Source: an uncultured Woeseiaceae bacterium
Lineage (GTDB): Bacteria > Pseudomonadota > Gammaproteobacteria > Steroidobacterales > Woeseiaceae
Assembly: GCA_947259145.1 (NCBI GenBank)
Contig: CAMYLB010000209.1
Span: 1 to 36,538 of the forward strand
Reading direction: 5' to 3'
DNA length: 36,538 bases
The first letter of the stretch is position 1. Every line of letters starts with the position of its first letter. Positions 17,334 through 24,810 of this stretch are shown here, in pieces. Below the pieces are notes generated by a model. That model worked only from the letters and a program-made list of their open reading frames with translations, ran no database searches and was not told the DNA's origin. A program made the translations under genes and the position numbers.

Positions 17334-17347
17334 ATTTACAGCATATT
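17326..17347. repeat. Perfect 11-bp tandem duplication inside the HMG-CoA reductase gene
   Basis: The unit TACAGCATATT occurs twice, head to tail, at 17326-17336 and 17337-17347. On the coding strand this gives AATATGCTGTA twice. One copy reads smoothly as N-M-L-Y-T-R-F between the two conserved halves of the reductase. The second copy shifts the frame and creates an immediate TAA. The flanking bases do not extend the repeat. This is the pattern of replication slippage. Confidence 0.95.
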
Positions 17348-17848
17348 GGCGACGGGATATTGCTCGATCTCCGTCAGCCGGGGTATTTCCACCGAGATCT
17401 TGACGACGCCACGAATCGAATCGAGGTTTTCCCGCAGCCACTCGCCGAAATCACGCGCTTCCAGCGCATTGGCGAATATGAAAACGGGCGCCCTTTGCAT
17501 CGAGTGCTTAACGACCGTGCTCCTGGCGCCCCCGCATTCGCTGATGACGCGCATGCCGCGGCTGTAGCTGGCGACCAGGGTCCCCTCGGTGGTTGCCATA
17601 GGGACATAAAAGTCGCCCCTTGCATGCTCGCCGACCATCGTCAGCGGGCCGGCGATTCCTATCGGCACCTGCGCGGTGCCGGTGAAGTTCTCGATATTGC
17701 CGTTGGTTACCGCCGGATCAATGGTATAGCTCGCTACCATATCCAGCTTGGCACCCGTCATCTCTGCCACAAAGGTAGCTCGCTGCGAGGCCATCTCGCG
17801 CGTGTGATCGTTGTCCCGGTCGCGGGGAATTCGGTCAGATTTAGACAT
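17336..17848 (-). CDS. HMG-CoA reductase class I, N-terminal half (split gene)
   Basis: This frame gives 170 residues of a class I HMG-CoA reductase. It begins MSKSDRIPRDRD, with GGAG eight bases upstream. It contains the substrate-binding ENFTGTAQVPIGIAGPL (53-69) and ATTEGTLVASYSRG (85-98), whose glutamate E88 corresponds to the catalytic glutamate of the family. It ends ...QYPVANML and then TAA, exactly where the tandem duplication begins. There is no N-terminal membrane anchor, as expected for prokaryotic forms. A TATACT box at 18002-17997 (minus strand) may be its -10 element. The ATG overlaps the end of a possible 36-codon frame just upstream. As it stands, no full-length reductase can be made without frameshifting or reversion. 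Confidence 0.85.
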   Translation of the reverse strand: MSKSDRIPRDRDNDHTREMASQRATFVAEMTGAKLDMVASYTIDPAVTNGNIENFTGTAQVPIGIAGPLTMVGEHARGDFYVPMATTEGTLVASYSRGMRVISECGGARSTVVKHSMQRAPVFIFANALEARDFGEWLRENLDSIRGVVKISVEIPRLTEIEQYPVANML

Positions 17849-17951
17849 CAATTTTCTCCGGTAAGGGTTGTTGTCGCCTACACCACGTCTCGAGTTCGGC
17901 CAGTGACTGCTCCAGGAGGTCGATGAGACGCGGGACACTGTGCGCCGGCAC
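17841..17951 (-). CDS. Possible 36-residue upstream peptide overlapping the HMG-CoA reductase start
   Basis: A GTG-initiated frame on the minus strand reads VPAHSVPRLIDLLEQSLAEL... and ends EKIDV, with its TAA overlapping the reductase ATG (ATGTCTAA). The composition is protein-like: an amphipathic helix and G/C-rich third positions. There is no convincing ribosome site, and the frame is closed by a TGA about 43 bases before the GTG. It could be a real small or leader peptide, or the eroded 3' end of a longer gene. I do not recognise the sequence. Confidence 0.3.
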   Translation of the reverse strand: MPAHSVPRLIDLLEQSLAELETWCRRQQPLPEKIDV

Positions 17952-18090
17952 GCGATGATACTGACTCGCTCGACATGCAGCTTCGTCACTGGTTCAAGTA
18001 TACGCAATACCAGGCTCGTCGGGCACGCTTCGCGAATCGGTCCGCCCCTGGCCACCAGAATCGCCGTTGCGGTGCTAGTATCCACTGCCC

Positions 18091-18933
18091 ATGACGTTTC
18101 CCCGTATAAGAACAATCCTCCTCATACCGATCGCTCTGTTTGCGTTGGTGTACATCGCCGGGGTGGTCATGCTCGCGCTGAAAGATGACTCGATCGCGGT
18201 CTTTGAGGAAGCAACAGCAACCTACGACACGATCGCGATCTTCGGTGCCAGCGGAACCGCGGGTGATGGCATTTTAAAAGCCGCTCTCGCGAATCCCGAA
18301 ATCAGAAAAATTCATGTCATTACGCGGCGTGCAACACCTCGAATAGAGCAAGGTGTCGCCTCCGGGAAAGTACAGATGACTCGGCACATGGATTATCTTG
18401 ACTACTCAGCAATTCAGGAACAAATAGCGGGCGCAGATGCGGTCTACTGGGCGATCGGAATAAGCTCTGTCGGCGTCGACGAAGAAACCTACGGCATGAT
18501 TCATGTCGACTTTCCGGCGCGTTTCTTGGCGGAGTGGATCAATGTCAGTGACAAGCCTGACATTTCGTTTCACTACATCAGCTCCAGTGATATCTCAGAG
18601 GACTCAAGCGCAATGTGGGCACGCGAAAAAGTGCGTGCCGAGCGAACGCTGTTCGAGTTCGCCGAAGGAACGAATCTTCGGGTGATTGCGTATCGACCGG
18701 ACTACATCGGGCCGACCGACGAAGAAGCGCATATCGGGCAGGACCTTCTATTTTGGTTCTTTGCGCCTGTCGGTGCCGCCGTGAGAGCTGAACAAATCGG
18801 CCAGGCGATGTTTGAGGTAACAGCGCGAGCTGGCGAGTTCGAAAACGGTGACAGACTTGGAACGCGGAAGATTGTGCGATACAGCGACGCGTACGTTCAG
18901 CGCCAGCTAACCGGGGCCGAACCGCGGTTTTAG
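18091..18933 (+). CDS. Membrane-anchored NAD(P)-binding Rossmann (atypical SDR/NmrA-like) protein
   Basis: The product has 280 residues. One N-terminal transmembrane helix (about 8-30, TILLIPIALFALVYIAGVVML) is followed by a Rossmann domain starting YDTIAIFGASGTAGDGILKAAL (about 45-66). The GASGTAG dinucleotide motif and the following ITRRATPR resemble atypical short-chain dehydrogenases that sort with NmrA-like and NAD(P)H-binding proteins. The usual YxxxK catalytic pair is not obvious; SSSDISEDSSAMWAREKVRAE occupies the corresponding region. It is likely attached to the inner membrane with its domain in the cytoplasm. It is divergent from the HMG-CoA reductase gene. Substrate unknown. Confidence 0.8.
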   Translation: MTFPRIRTILLIPIALFALVYIAGVVMLALKDDSIAVFEEATATYDTIAIFGASGTAGDGILKAALANPEIRKIHVITRRATPRIEQGVASGKVQMTRHMDYLDYSAIQEQIAGADAVYWAIGISSVGVDEETYGMIHVDFPARFLAEWINVSDKPDISFHYISSSDISEDSSAMWAREKVRAERTLFEFAEGTNLRVIAYRPDYIGPTDEEAHIGQDLLFWFFAPVGAAVRAEQIGQAMFEVTARAGEFENGDRLGTRKIVRYSDAYVQRQLTGAEPRF

Positions 18934-18944
18934 TGCCCGATTCC

Positions 18945-19379
18945 TCAGCAACAGTCGATCTGGTCGCGCACTTCTTCGGCGGCCTTGCGCAACTCTGCGA
19001 TCATGGCGATCGCAGGCTTGCGCATGTCCTTGGGCATCCGCGACATGATCAGGGCGACCGCGTTCTCGGTCATGCCGGCGAGCCGCTTCGCCTCCTTTGT
19101 GCCGCTAGCGGTTAGCTCGATCAGCCAACGTCGTCCGTCGTCCGGGTCTTGGTGCCGCTCGACCCATCCGCGTGACTCAAGCCCGTCGAGCAGTCGCGTC
19201 ATCGCCCCTTTTGTCACACGCGCATGACCGGCGAGGGTCGACGCATCGCAGGTGCCGTCGAGTAGCGTCTGAAGTACCGCGCATTGTGCGACGGTGACGG
19301 TGCCACAACAGACCTGGTCTCGCTCCATCATTGCGAACATACGATAGAACGCGACCACATCAGCTGCGAGTGTTCTCAT
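18945..19379 (-). CDS. MarR-family regulator with cysteine clusters, coupled to arsM
   Basis: This 144-residue winged-helix protein has the MarR core: helices around TLAGHARVTKGAMTRLLDGLESRGWVERHQDPDDGRRWLIELT. It has an unusual set of cysteines: C24 and C25 (DQVCCGT), C33 (AQC), C44, and a terminal C143-C144 pair. Clustered thiols at the start of the DNA-binding region suggest sensing of As(III) or another thiophilic agent. Its ATG overlaps the arsM stop (ATGA, 19376-19379), so regulator and enzyme are co-translated. Paired AGTTG-N7-CAACT sites over the arsM promoter are the likely targets, giving autoregulation. Arsenic sensing is inferred; the family assignment is firm. Confidence 0.85.
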   Translation of the reverse strand: MRTLAADVVAFYRMFAMMERDQVCCGTVTVAQCAVLQTLLDGTCDASTLAGHARVTKGAMTRLLDGLESRGWVERHQDPDDGRRWLIELTASGTKEAKRLAGMTENAVALIMSRMPKDMRKPAIAMIAELRKAAEEVRDQIDCC

Positions 19380-20194
19380 GGTTTCGTTGCCTGAATCGTA
19401 TAGCTAAAGATAGTCCCCGCGACCTCCTTGGCTCGCTCGACGCCGAACTCCGCGATCGCTGCGCTGATGACCGGATCATTCGTGGCAAAGTCGAATATCT
19501 CTCCGGCCGGCCGGCGCTGCAGCTCGATAGCCACGAAGCCGGCGTCGCGAATGTGTCCCACGTAGACGTCTTCTGTTTCCGCGCCGGCGACGCATGCGAT
19601 CAATGCAGAGATGCTCTGCGCCACCTCGGGCGGCAATGGCTCTGTAAGCAGGATGTCGCTGATCGCCAACCGGCCACCCGGCTTCAATACACGAAACGCT
19701 TCGCGAAACGCCGTCTTTTTATCCGGGCTCAAGTTGATGACGCAGTTGGAGATGATGACGTCGGCTGACCCGGATGCGACGGGCAGTGCCTCGATCAACC
19801 CCTCACGGAACTCTACCGTCTGCGCATAGCCAGCGTTCACGGCGTTGGTGCGTGCGCGCGCCAGCATCTCCGGTGTCATGTCGACACCGATGAATCGCCC
19901 ATCGCTGCCGAGCTTCTCTGCGGCGAGCAGTGCATCGAAGCCGGCGCCGGACCCAAGGTCAACGACGACTTCACCCGGCTGCAGATTTGCGATTGCTGTC
20001 GGGTTGCCACAACCAAGGCCGAGGTTTCCGGTAGCTGCAGGACCCTCCAGATCCGTGTCCGAATACCCGATCTGCTTCGCGGTATCGATGTCGGTGGTGC
20101 TACCGCAGCCAGTCGGTCCGCAACAGCTCGTCTTTTCCTTCGCGACGCGCGCATAGCCTTCGCGCACGACCGTGTGTGTTTGTGTCTCTTCCAC
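19376..20194 (-). CDS. arsM: Arsenite S-adenosylmethionine methyltransferase
   Basis: This 272-residue class I methyltransferase has the ArsM pattern: an N-terminal CCGPTGC cluster (C24, C25, C30), GLGCGNPTAIA (C62), the SAM site VVDLGSGAGFDALLAA, SNCVINLSPDK (C151) and CVAGAETEDVY (C201). C62, C151 and C201 correspond to the three conserved arsenite-binding cysteines; the last two are 50 residues apart, as in characterised ArsM proteins. It methylates As(III) to methylated, partly volatile arsenicals in the cytoplasm. The start is GTG at 20194 with AAAGGA upstream. No arsenite efflux gene is visible next to it. Confidence 0.92.
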   Translation of the reverse strand: MEETQTHTVVREGYARVAKEKTSCCGPTGCGSTTDIDTAKQIGYSDTDLEGPAATGNLGLGCGNPTAIANLQPGEVVVDLGSGAGFDALLAAEKLGSDGRFIGVDMTPEMLARARTNAVNAGYAQTVEFREGLIEALPVASGSADVIISNCVINLSPDKKTAFREAFRVLKPGGRLAISDILLTEPLPPEVAQSISALIACVAGAETEDVYVGHIRDAGFVAIELQRRPAGEIFDFATNDPVISAAIAEFGVERAKEVAGTIFSYTIQATKP

Positions 20195-20207
20195 CGCAAC
20201 GTCCTTT

Positions 20208-20255
20208 AGTTGACTAACTCAACTATATAGTTGATCAATGCAACTAAATTGTCAA
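20208..20255 (-). promoter_or_regulatory. arsM promoter with two palindromic operator sites
   Basis: On the minus strand a perfect -35 hexamer TTGACA (20255-20250) is followed after 17 bases by AACTAT. Two inverted repeats of the form AGTTG-N7-CAACT lie at 20208-20224 and 20229-20245, with centres 21 bp apart (about two helical turns). Between them is a perfect 16-bp palindrome, TCAACTATATAGTTGA (20219-20234). The sites cover the -10 region and the transcription start, the usual position for MarR repression. The cognate protein is probably the MarR regulator of the same operon. Confidence 0.7.
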
Positions 20256-20342
20256 GCAGTTTCGACCCCGGCTTTATGGACCCAACCCCTTTTTCACCTG
20301 CCGGACTTGCCGGTGCCGGTCCTCGTGTGATGAACTGCCAGC

Positions 20343-20723
20343 GTGGATTCCGGAATTAAATTATTTTGGCTGTTGACGGGCCTGGCGTCGGTCGTTATAG
20401 GAGCCGTCGGTGTGGTATTGCCGTTGTTGCCGACGACGCCGTTTCTGCTGATCGCCGCCTTCGCGTTTGCTCGCTCTTCGGCGCGGCTGGATCGCTGGTT
20501 GCGAGAGCACCGATCCTTCGGGCCCTTGATCGACAACTGGCACCGCGACGGCAGCATCGACCGCAACGTGAAACGTACTGCGATGATTGTTATCTTAATT
20601 ACGCCGGTCATCACCTGGCTGTTCGGTGCGCCGTTATGGATCATCGCCTGTCAGATTGTCGCCTTGAGCGCTGCCGCCCTGTATATCCTGACCCGCCCCT
20701 TGCCGTCCGAAGGCCATCGCTAG
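20343..20723 (+). CDS. ybaN: YbaN-like inner membrane protein (DUF454)
   Basis: This small membrane protein of 126 residues starts at GTG 20343. It has hydrophobic segments at about 7-45 and 78-118. VVLPLLPTTPFLLIAAFAFARSS, followed by a basic LDRWLREHRSFGPLIDNW stretch, is the DUF454 signature. The function of the family is unknown. It lies 39 bases before a DsbA-like gene on the same strand, so they may share a transcript. The GTG has no strong ribosome site, so the exact start is uncertain. Confidence 0.85.
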   Translation: MDSGIKLFWLLTGLASVVIGAVGVVLPLLPTTPFLLIAAFAFARSSARLDRWLREHRSFGPLIDNWHRDGSIDRNVKRTAMIVILITPVITWLFGAPLWIIACQIVALSAAALYILTRPLPSEGHR

Positions 20724-20762
20724 CAAACGTCAGAAACGAAGCTTAGAAGAACAGGAATCTCT

Positions 20763-21452
20763 ATGAGCAAAAAGACCGGAAGCAAGCAAGTGAACGCGGA
20801 GAACCGCTCCAGCCGAACGAGTCTCATCGCAGCAGCCGTCGTGGTTCTGGTGCTTGCCATCGTGGCAGCGACATTTCTTTACGATAGTGACGACGCTGCG
20901 TCTTCGCAAGCTGAGGCCGCGGCTCGCCAGGCAGCCCTCGCGAGCGAACATGCCCCAACGCTCGGCGACCCGGGTGCCAAGGTGCATATCGTGGAGTTTC
21001 TCGATCCGGCGTGCGAAACCTGTGCCGTGTTTTATCCAATGGTTAAACAGTGGATGGCCGAGATGCCGGGCGAGATCCGTCTGTCGGTTCGCCATGTCGC
21101 ATTCCATACCGGCTCTGACTACGCCGTCAGAATCCTGGAAGCGAGCCGGAAACAAGACAAGTACTGGCAGACCCTGGAAGCTCTGCTGGCATCGCAACCC
21201 CAGTGGACGCAGCACCATACTGTTCAGCCCGACAGAATCGCGCCAGCCATTGTGGGTGTGGGCTTGAATATGGAGCAGCTGATGGTTGACATGAATGCTA
21301 TGGAAGTACTGCTGCGCATTGAACAGGACAAGAAAGACGCCATACTCCTGAAAGTCAGTGCGACGCCGGAATACTTTGTCAACGGCCGGCCGTTGCCCAG
21401 CTTTGGCCAGCAGCAACTGGCTGACCTGGTGCGCGAAGAGTTAAAAAAATAA
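20763..21452 (+). CDS. Membrane-anchored DsbA-like thioredoxin-fold protein
   Basis: The product has 229 residues. An N-terminal signal anchor (about 20-40, LIAAAVVVLVLAIVAATFLY) is followed by a periplasmic thioredoxin-fold domain. The redox motif is CETC in VEFLDPACETCAVFY, and the cis-proline loop is SATPEYFVNG. This resembles the DsbA/thioredoxin_4 group that handles disulfides in extracytoplasmic proteins. The start has AGGAA seven bases upstream. It precedes the SDR gene by only six bases, so the two are cotranscribed. Whether it oxidises, reduces or isomerises disulfides cannot be read from the motif. Confidence 0.88.
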   Translation: MSKKTGSKQVNAENRSSRTSLIAAAVVVLVLAIVAATFLYDSDDAASSQAEAAARQAALASEHAPTLGDPGAKVHIVEFLDPACETCAVFYPMVKQWMAEMPGEIRLSVRHVAFHTGSDYAVRILEASRKQDKYWQTLEALLASQPQWTQHHTVQPDRIAPAIVGVGLNMEQLMVDMNAMEVLLRIEQDKKDAILLKVSATPEYFVNGRPLPSFGQQQLADLVREELKK

Positions 21453-21458
21453 AAGACT

Positions 21459-22268
21459 ATGACAGATCCACGGAAGAAGACCGTCCTGATTACCGGTGCC
21501 GGCGGTGGCTTCGGTCGACACATGGTGCAACAGTTTCGTGCCGCGGGTGCGAAGCTGATCCTGACTGATGTCAGCGATCGCGCGTTGCGCGTTGTTACTG
21601 ATGATACCGGCGACGATCTTGTCGTCTCGGTTACCGCTGATCTTGCGACGGAGGAGGGCTGCGACGCCGTCGCTGCAATCTGCGCGTCCCGCGGGGTGGT
21701 ACCGGATATCCTGATCAACAACGCAGGTGTCGGCGTCGCCGGGCGCCTGGACCATGTCCCGCGGGACCGCTGGGAAACGCTCATGCAGCTAAACCTGCTG
21801 GCGCCGATGCGGCTCTGTAATTTCTTTCTTCCGGGTATGGTCGAACGCGGCAGTGGACATGTCGTCAACATGTCATCTCTGGCCGGCTGGGTCGGCTCCC
21901 AGGGCTTGTCCTCTTACTGTGCGTCAAAATTCGGGTTGCGTGGTTTCGGTGAATCCCTGGCCGCCGACCTGGAAGGCACCGGCGTTCACGTGACCAACGT
22001 CTACCCGTGTTTCAGCCAGACGCCGATTCTCGACTCGCCACAACACGGATACGAGCAACGACGGATCGTACCTGCGTACCTGATCTCGGAACCTTCAGAC
22101 GTCGTGAGGCAGATAATCGACGGCGTCCGCCGCAATCGGCTACATGTATTCCCGGACAGGCATTCGCGACGCATTCACTACGTCACTCGATTCGCACCGT
22201 GGCTCGTGCCATGGCTCGACCGGCGCATGCAGGCCCAATCGATCGCCGCGGGTAAGGAAGCGAATTGA
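21459..22268 (+). CDS. Short-chain dehydrogenase/reductase (classical SDR)
   Basis: This 269-residue classical SDR has the cofactor motif TGAGGGFG near the N-terminus, NNAGVGVAG, the catalytic serine in VNMSSLAGWVG and the YCASK pair (Y and K). An aspartate after the second strand (ILTDVS) points to NAD(H) rather than NADP(H). The C-terminal tail (FPDRHSRRIHYVTRFAPWLVPWL) is basic and hydrophobic, which suggests association with the membrane or a hydrophobic substrate. It is downstream of, and probably cotranscribed with, the DsbA-like gene. Substrate unknown. Confidence 0.88.
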   Translation: MTDPRKKTVLITGAGGGFGRHMVQQFRAAGAKLILTDVSDRALRVVTDDTGDDLVVSVTADLATEEGCDAVAAICASRGVVPDILINNAGVGVAGRLDHVPRDRWETLMQLNLLAPMRLCNFFLPGMVERGSGHVVNMSSLAGWVGSQGLSSYCASKFGLRGFGESLAADLEGTGVHVTNVYPCFSQTPILDSPQHGYEQRRIVPAYLISEPSDVVRQIIDGVRRNRLHVFPDRHSRRIHYVTRFAPWLVPWLDRRMQAQSIAAGKEAN

Positions 22269-22283
22269 AAGTCGGGGTGATCG

Positions 22284-23060
22284 CTATTTCACGTCGCTTC
22301 TTGCGGACTTGATCAGGTCGTAGGCTGAATTGATTTCGCGCGAGCGTTCCTCGGCGACGGCGCGCATGCTTTCCGGCAAACCACGGGCGGCCAGTTTGTC
22401 GGGATGATTCTTGCTGATTAGTTTGCGATACGCGCGCTTGATCTCGGCTGGATTCGTCTCCGCCGTCACGCCGAGTGCAACGTAGGCGTCGGCTAGCCTG
22501 TCCTGCGCCGGTTTGCCACCGGCCGCCGACGGGCCGCCAGCCCCGGCACGCAACAGTGCTTCGAGCTGCGACACGTCTGCTTCACTGAGACCCAGCCGTC
22601 GCGCGATACGCACCAGCATCGCGTGTTCGGCGGCATCGATGTGCCCGTCTGCAGCTATAGCCATGCACTGCAGCTGCAGGAACAGCTGCAGCAACGGACC
22701 GCGGCCGCGGCTGATGCGCGCGAACTGGTCTATAGCGCCATCGAGATCAAAATCGGCTTGCTTGCCGCGGTTGAAGGCGGCTTTTGCCTTTTCGCGTTGT
22801 TGGCCGTGCAGGTTGAGCATGCCAAACATCTGCTCGACGGCATCGATCTCGTCGCGGGTGACGACGTTGTCGGCCTTGCAGAGCGCACCCATGACCGCAA
22901 AGACCGAATCGATCAGCTGCGATTGCACAACGCGCAGCCCGCCGACGATCCACTTCCGGAAAACAACGCCCGCGCCATAGCCGATGAAGCCGCCGATGAT
23001 CAGCCCCGGCACGCCGCCGGCGAGCTTGCCGATGATGGCGCCTATGACGATCAACACCAC
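22284..23060 (-). CDS. djlA: DjlA-like co-chaperone with TerB-like and J domains
   Basis: The product has 258 residues. A glycine-rich N-terminal membrane segment (about 1-35, GVPGLIIGGFIGYGAG) is followed by a TerB-like helical domain (about 50-170, with acidic AADGHIDAAEHAML) and a C-terminal J domain. The HPD motif (219-221, NHPDK) stimulates DnaK ATPase activity. This order is that of DjlA, a membrane-bound type III DnaJ protein. The start is GTG 23060 with GAGGA nine bases upstream; the frame is closed by a TGA just beyond. An overlapping frame upstream contributes about 38 protein-like codons (see findings). Confidence 0.88.
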   Translation of the reverse strand: MVLIVIGAIIGKLAGGVPGLIIGGFIGYGAGVVFRKWIVGGLRVVQSQLIDSVFAVMGALCKADNVVTRDEIDAVEQMFGMLNLHGQQREKAKAAFNRGKQADFDLDGAIDQFARISRGRGPLLQLFLQLQCMAIAADGHIDAAEHAMLVRIARRLGLSEADVSQLEALLRAGAGGPSAAGGKPAQDRLADAYVALGVTAETNPAEIKRAYRKLISKNHPDKLAARGLPESMRAVAEERSREINSAYDLIKSARSDVK

Positions 23061-23302
23061 GTGCGATGTTCCTCAGCTTGCCGTTGTGGCGATACGATTT
23101 TTTGAGCCATGGGGTCTGGTCTTCGTGGTAGGCGAGGTACTGATTATAGGGATCCCGATTCAAAATACCGGCCATTGTTGGAGACCCGTGGGTGTATTTG
23201 CGTTCGACAAACTCCCTTTGGCGTCAGGCACCGTGATTATTGCGCGAAATGGTCTAAACTTTGTCCAGGAGCGTCACTTTTGGCGCCGCACGGGGTAAAG
23301 CC

Positions 23303-24781
23303 ATGCACAGACGAGCTTTTTGCAAGACCACGCTAGCGGCTGCGGTTGCGGCTGCGATTCCTGGATGCGGACAGGACACGGCGCCCAAGGCAACTGATAT
23401 CGGTAGCCTGATACCGGCGGTCTCGTCGGCCGGACAGGAAATCTCACTCGAGACGGCGGCGATAGGCGAGCTCGCCGAAAGCCTTTCCGGTCACCTGTAC
23501 CTGCCGGCCGACGAAGGCTATCTGGCTGCGAAGCGTGTCTGGAACGGAATGTTCGATTACAAGCGGCCGTCTATGGTTGTGCAATGCGTCAGCACAGCTG
23601 ATGTTGTCAACGCAGTCAATTTTGCACGTGACCGCAATCTGCTCGTTTCAGTGAAGGGCGGTGGTCACAGCTATCCCGGCAAGTGCACCTCTGACGGCGG
23701 CATGATGATCGACCTGTCGCAAATTCACGCAGTCGATGTCGACGTCGATGGAATGAGTGCTCGCGTAGGCGGCGGGGCCTTGCTCGGGCACGTCGACGGT
23801 GCGACGTTACCGCATAACCTGGTAACCACGACCGGCACGGTTTCGCATACGGGCGTTGGTGGTTTCACACTTGGCGGTGGCATGGGGCGTACCGACCGCA
23901 TGACCGGGCTGGCGATCGACAATTTGCTGGCGGCAACGGTCGTAACGGCGAGCGGCGATGTGGTTCGTGCAAGCGAGGAAGAAAACACCGACCTGCTATG
24001 GGGTTTACGCGGTGGTGGCGGCAACTTCGGCGTCGTAACCGAATTTGTCTTTAATTTGCACCCCTTCAATCCGACCGTTTACGGTGGCGATCTGATTTAC
24101 GCAATAGACAGAGACTTCCTCGAGTTTTATGCCGAGTTGCTCGAGACGTTACCTGACGAGGCCAACATCGAACCCTTCTTTGCGCCGGGCGAGGACGGCA
24201 ATATGATTGCCATCGTCGGTGTTGTCTGGACGGGCGATCACGCCGCGGGTGAAAAGGCGCTGGCACCAATGCTGGCATATCCGGGATTAAAGGCGGGCAA
24301 GCTGGGGCCGCAGTCCTACCAGGTAATTCAGACTGCCTGGGACGGCCTCACTGCGCACGGCCAACAAAATTATCTGAAGTCCGGTTTCCTGAATGGACTC
24401 ACACCGGAGGTTATCGAGATCATGGTGGATTTCGCGAACCGAGGCACGACGGCTTCATGGTTCCAACATCTCGGTGGCGCGAGTTCACGGGTGGCTACCG
24501 ATGCTACTGCCTTTGCGCATCGCAACGTCGCCGTCAACTTCGGCATTCAATACGCGTCAGACGATCCGGCTCAGAACGAGGTCGGTATCGCCGCCGTGCG
24601 CGAATTCTACAATGCGCTCGCGCCTCATATGGCCGGTTTCTATACCAACCTCAACGAGGATACCGAGAAGAAGATCTGGGGCAACTATGGGCCGAATTAT
24701 CCGAGGCTGGTTGATCTCAAGAACCAGTACGATCCGACCAACCTGTTCCGGCTCAACGCAAATATCAGACCGACCGGCTAG
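23303..24781 (+). CDS. Tat-exported BBE-type FAD-linked oxidase, probable lipoprotein
   Basis: This 492-residue flavoprotein is of the PCMH/FAD_binding_4 plus BBE type. The N-terminus MHRRAFCKTTLAAAVAAAIPGC combines a twin-arginine motif with a lipobox-like IPGC, which suggests export of the folded, cofactor-loaded enzyme and lipid anchoring. GGGHSYPGKC contains the histidine normally linked to FAD at C8alpha. The second covalent site, a cysteine in berberine-bridge enzymes, is replaced by a TVSHTGVGGFTLGGGMG segment without cysteine, so attachment is probably single. The C-terminus NYPRLVDLKNQYDPTNLFR is the BBE tail. It would oxidise an alcohol or sugar with oxygen or another acceptor. The ATG at 23303 with GGGGTAAAG upstream is preferred over 23261. 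Confidence 0.88.
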   Translation: MHRRAFCKTTLAAAVAAAIPGCGQDTAPKATDIGSLIPAVSSAGQEISLETAAIGELAESLSGHLYLPADEGYLAAKRVWNGMFDYKRPSMVVQCVSTADVVNAVNFARDRNLLVSVKGGGHSYPGKCTSDGGMMIDLSQIHAVDVDVDGMSARVGGGALLGHVDGATLPHNLVTTTGTVSHTGVGGFTLGGGMGRTDRMTGLAIDNLLAATVVTASGDVVRASEEENTDLLWGLRGGGGNFGVVTEFVFNLHPFNPTVYGGDLIYAIDRDFLEFYAELLETLPDEANIEPFFAPGEDGNMIAIVGVVWTGDHAAGEKALAPMLAYPGLKAGKLGPQSYQVIQTAWDGLTAHGQQNYLKSGFLNGLTPEVIEIMVDFANRGTTASWFQHLGGASSRVATDATAFAHRNVAVNFGIQYASDDPAQNEVGIAAVREFYNALAPHMAGFYTNLNEDTEKKIWGNYGPNYPRLVDLKNQYDPTNLFRLNANIRPTG

Positions 24782-24810
24782 CGACCTGAAATCCGCGTGT
24801 CGAGGGTTAC

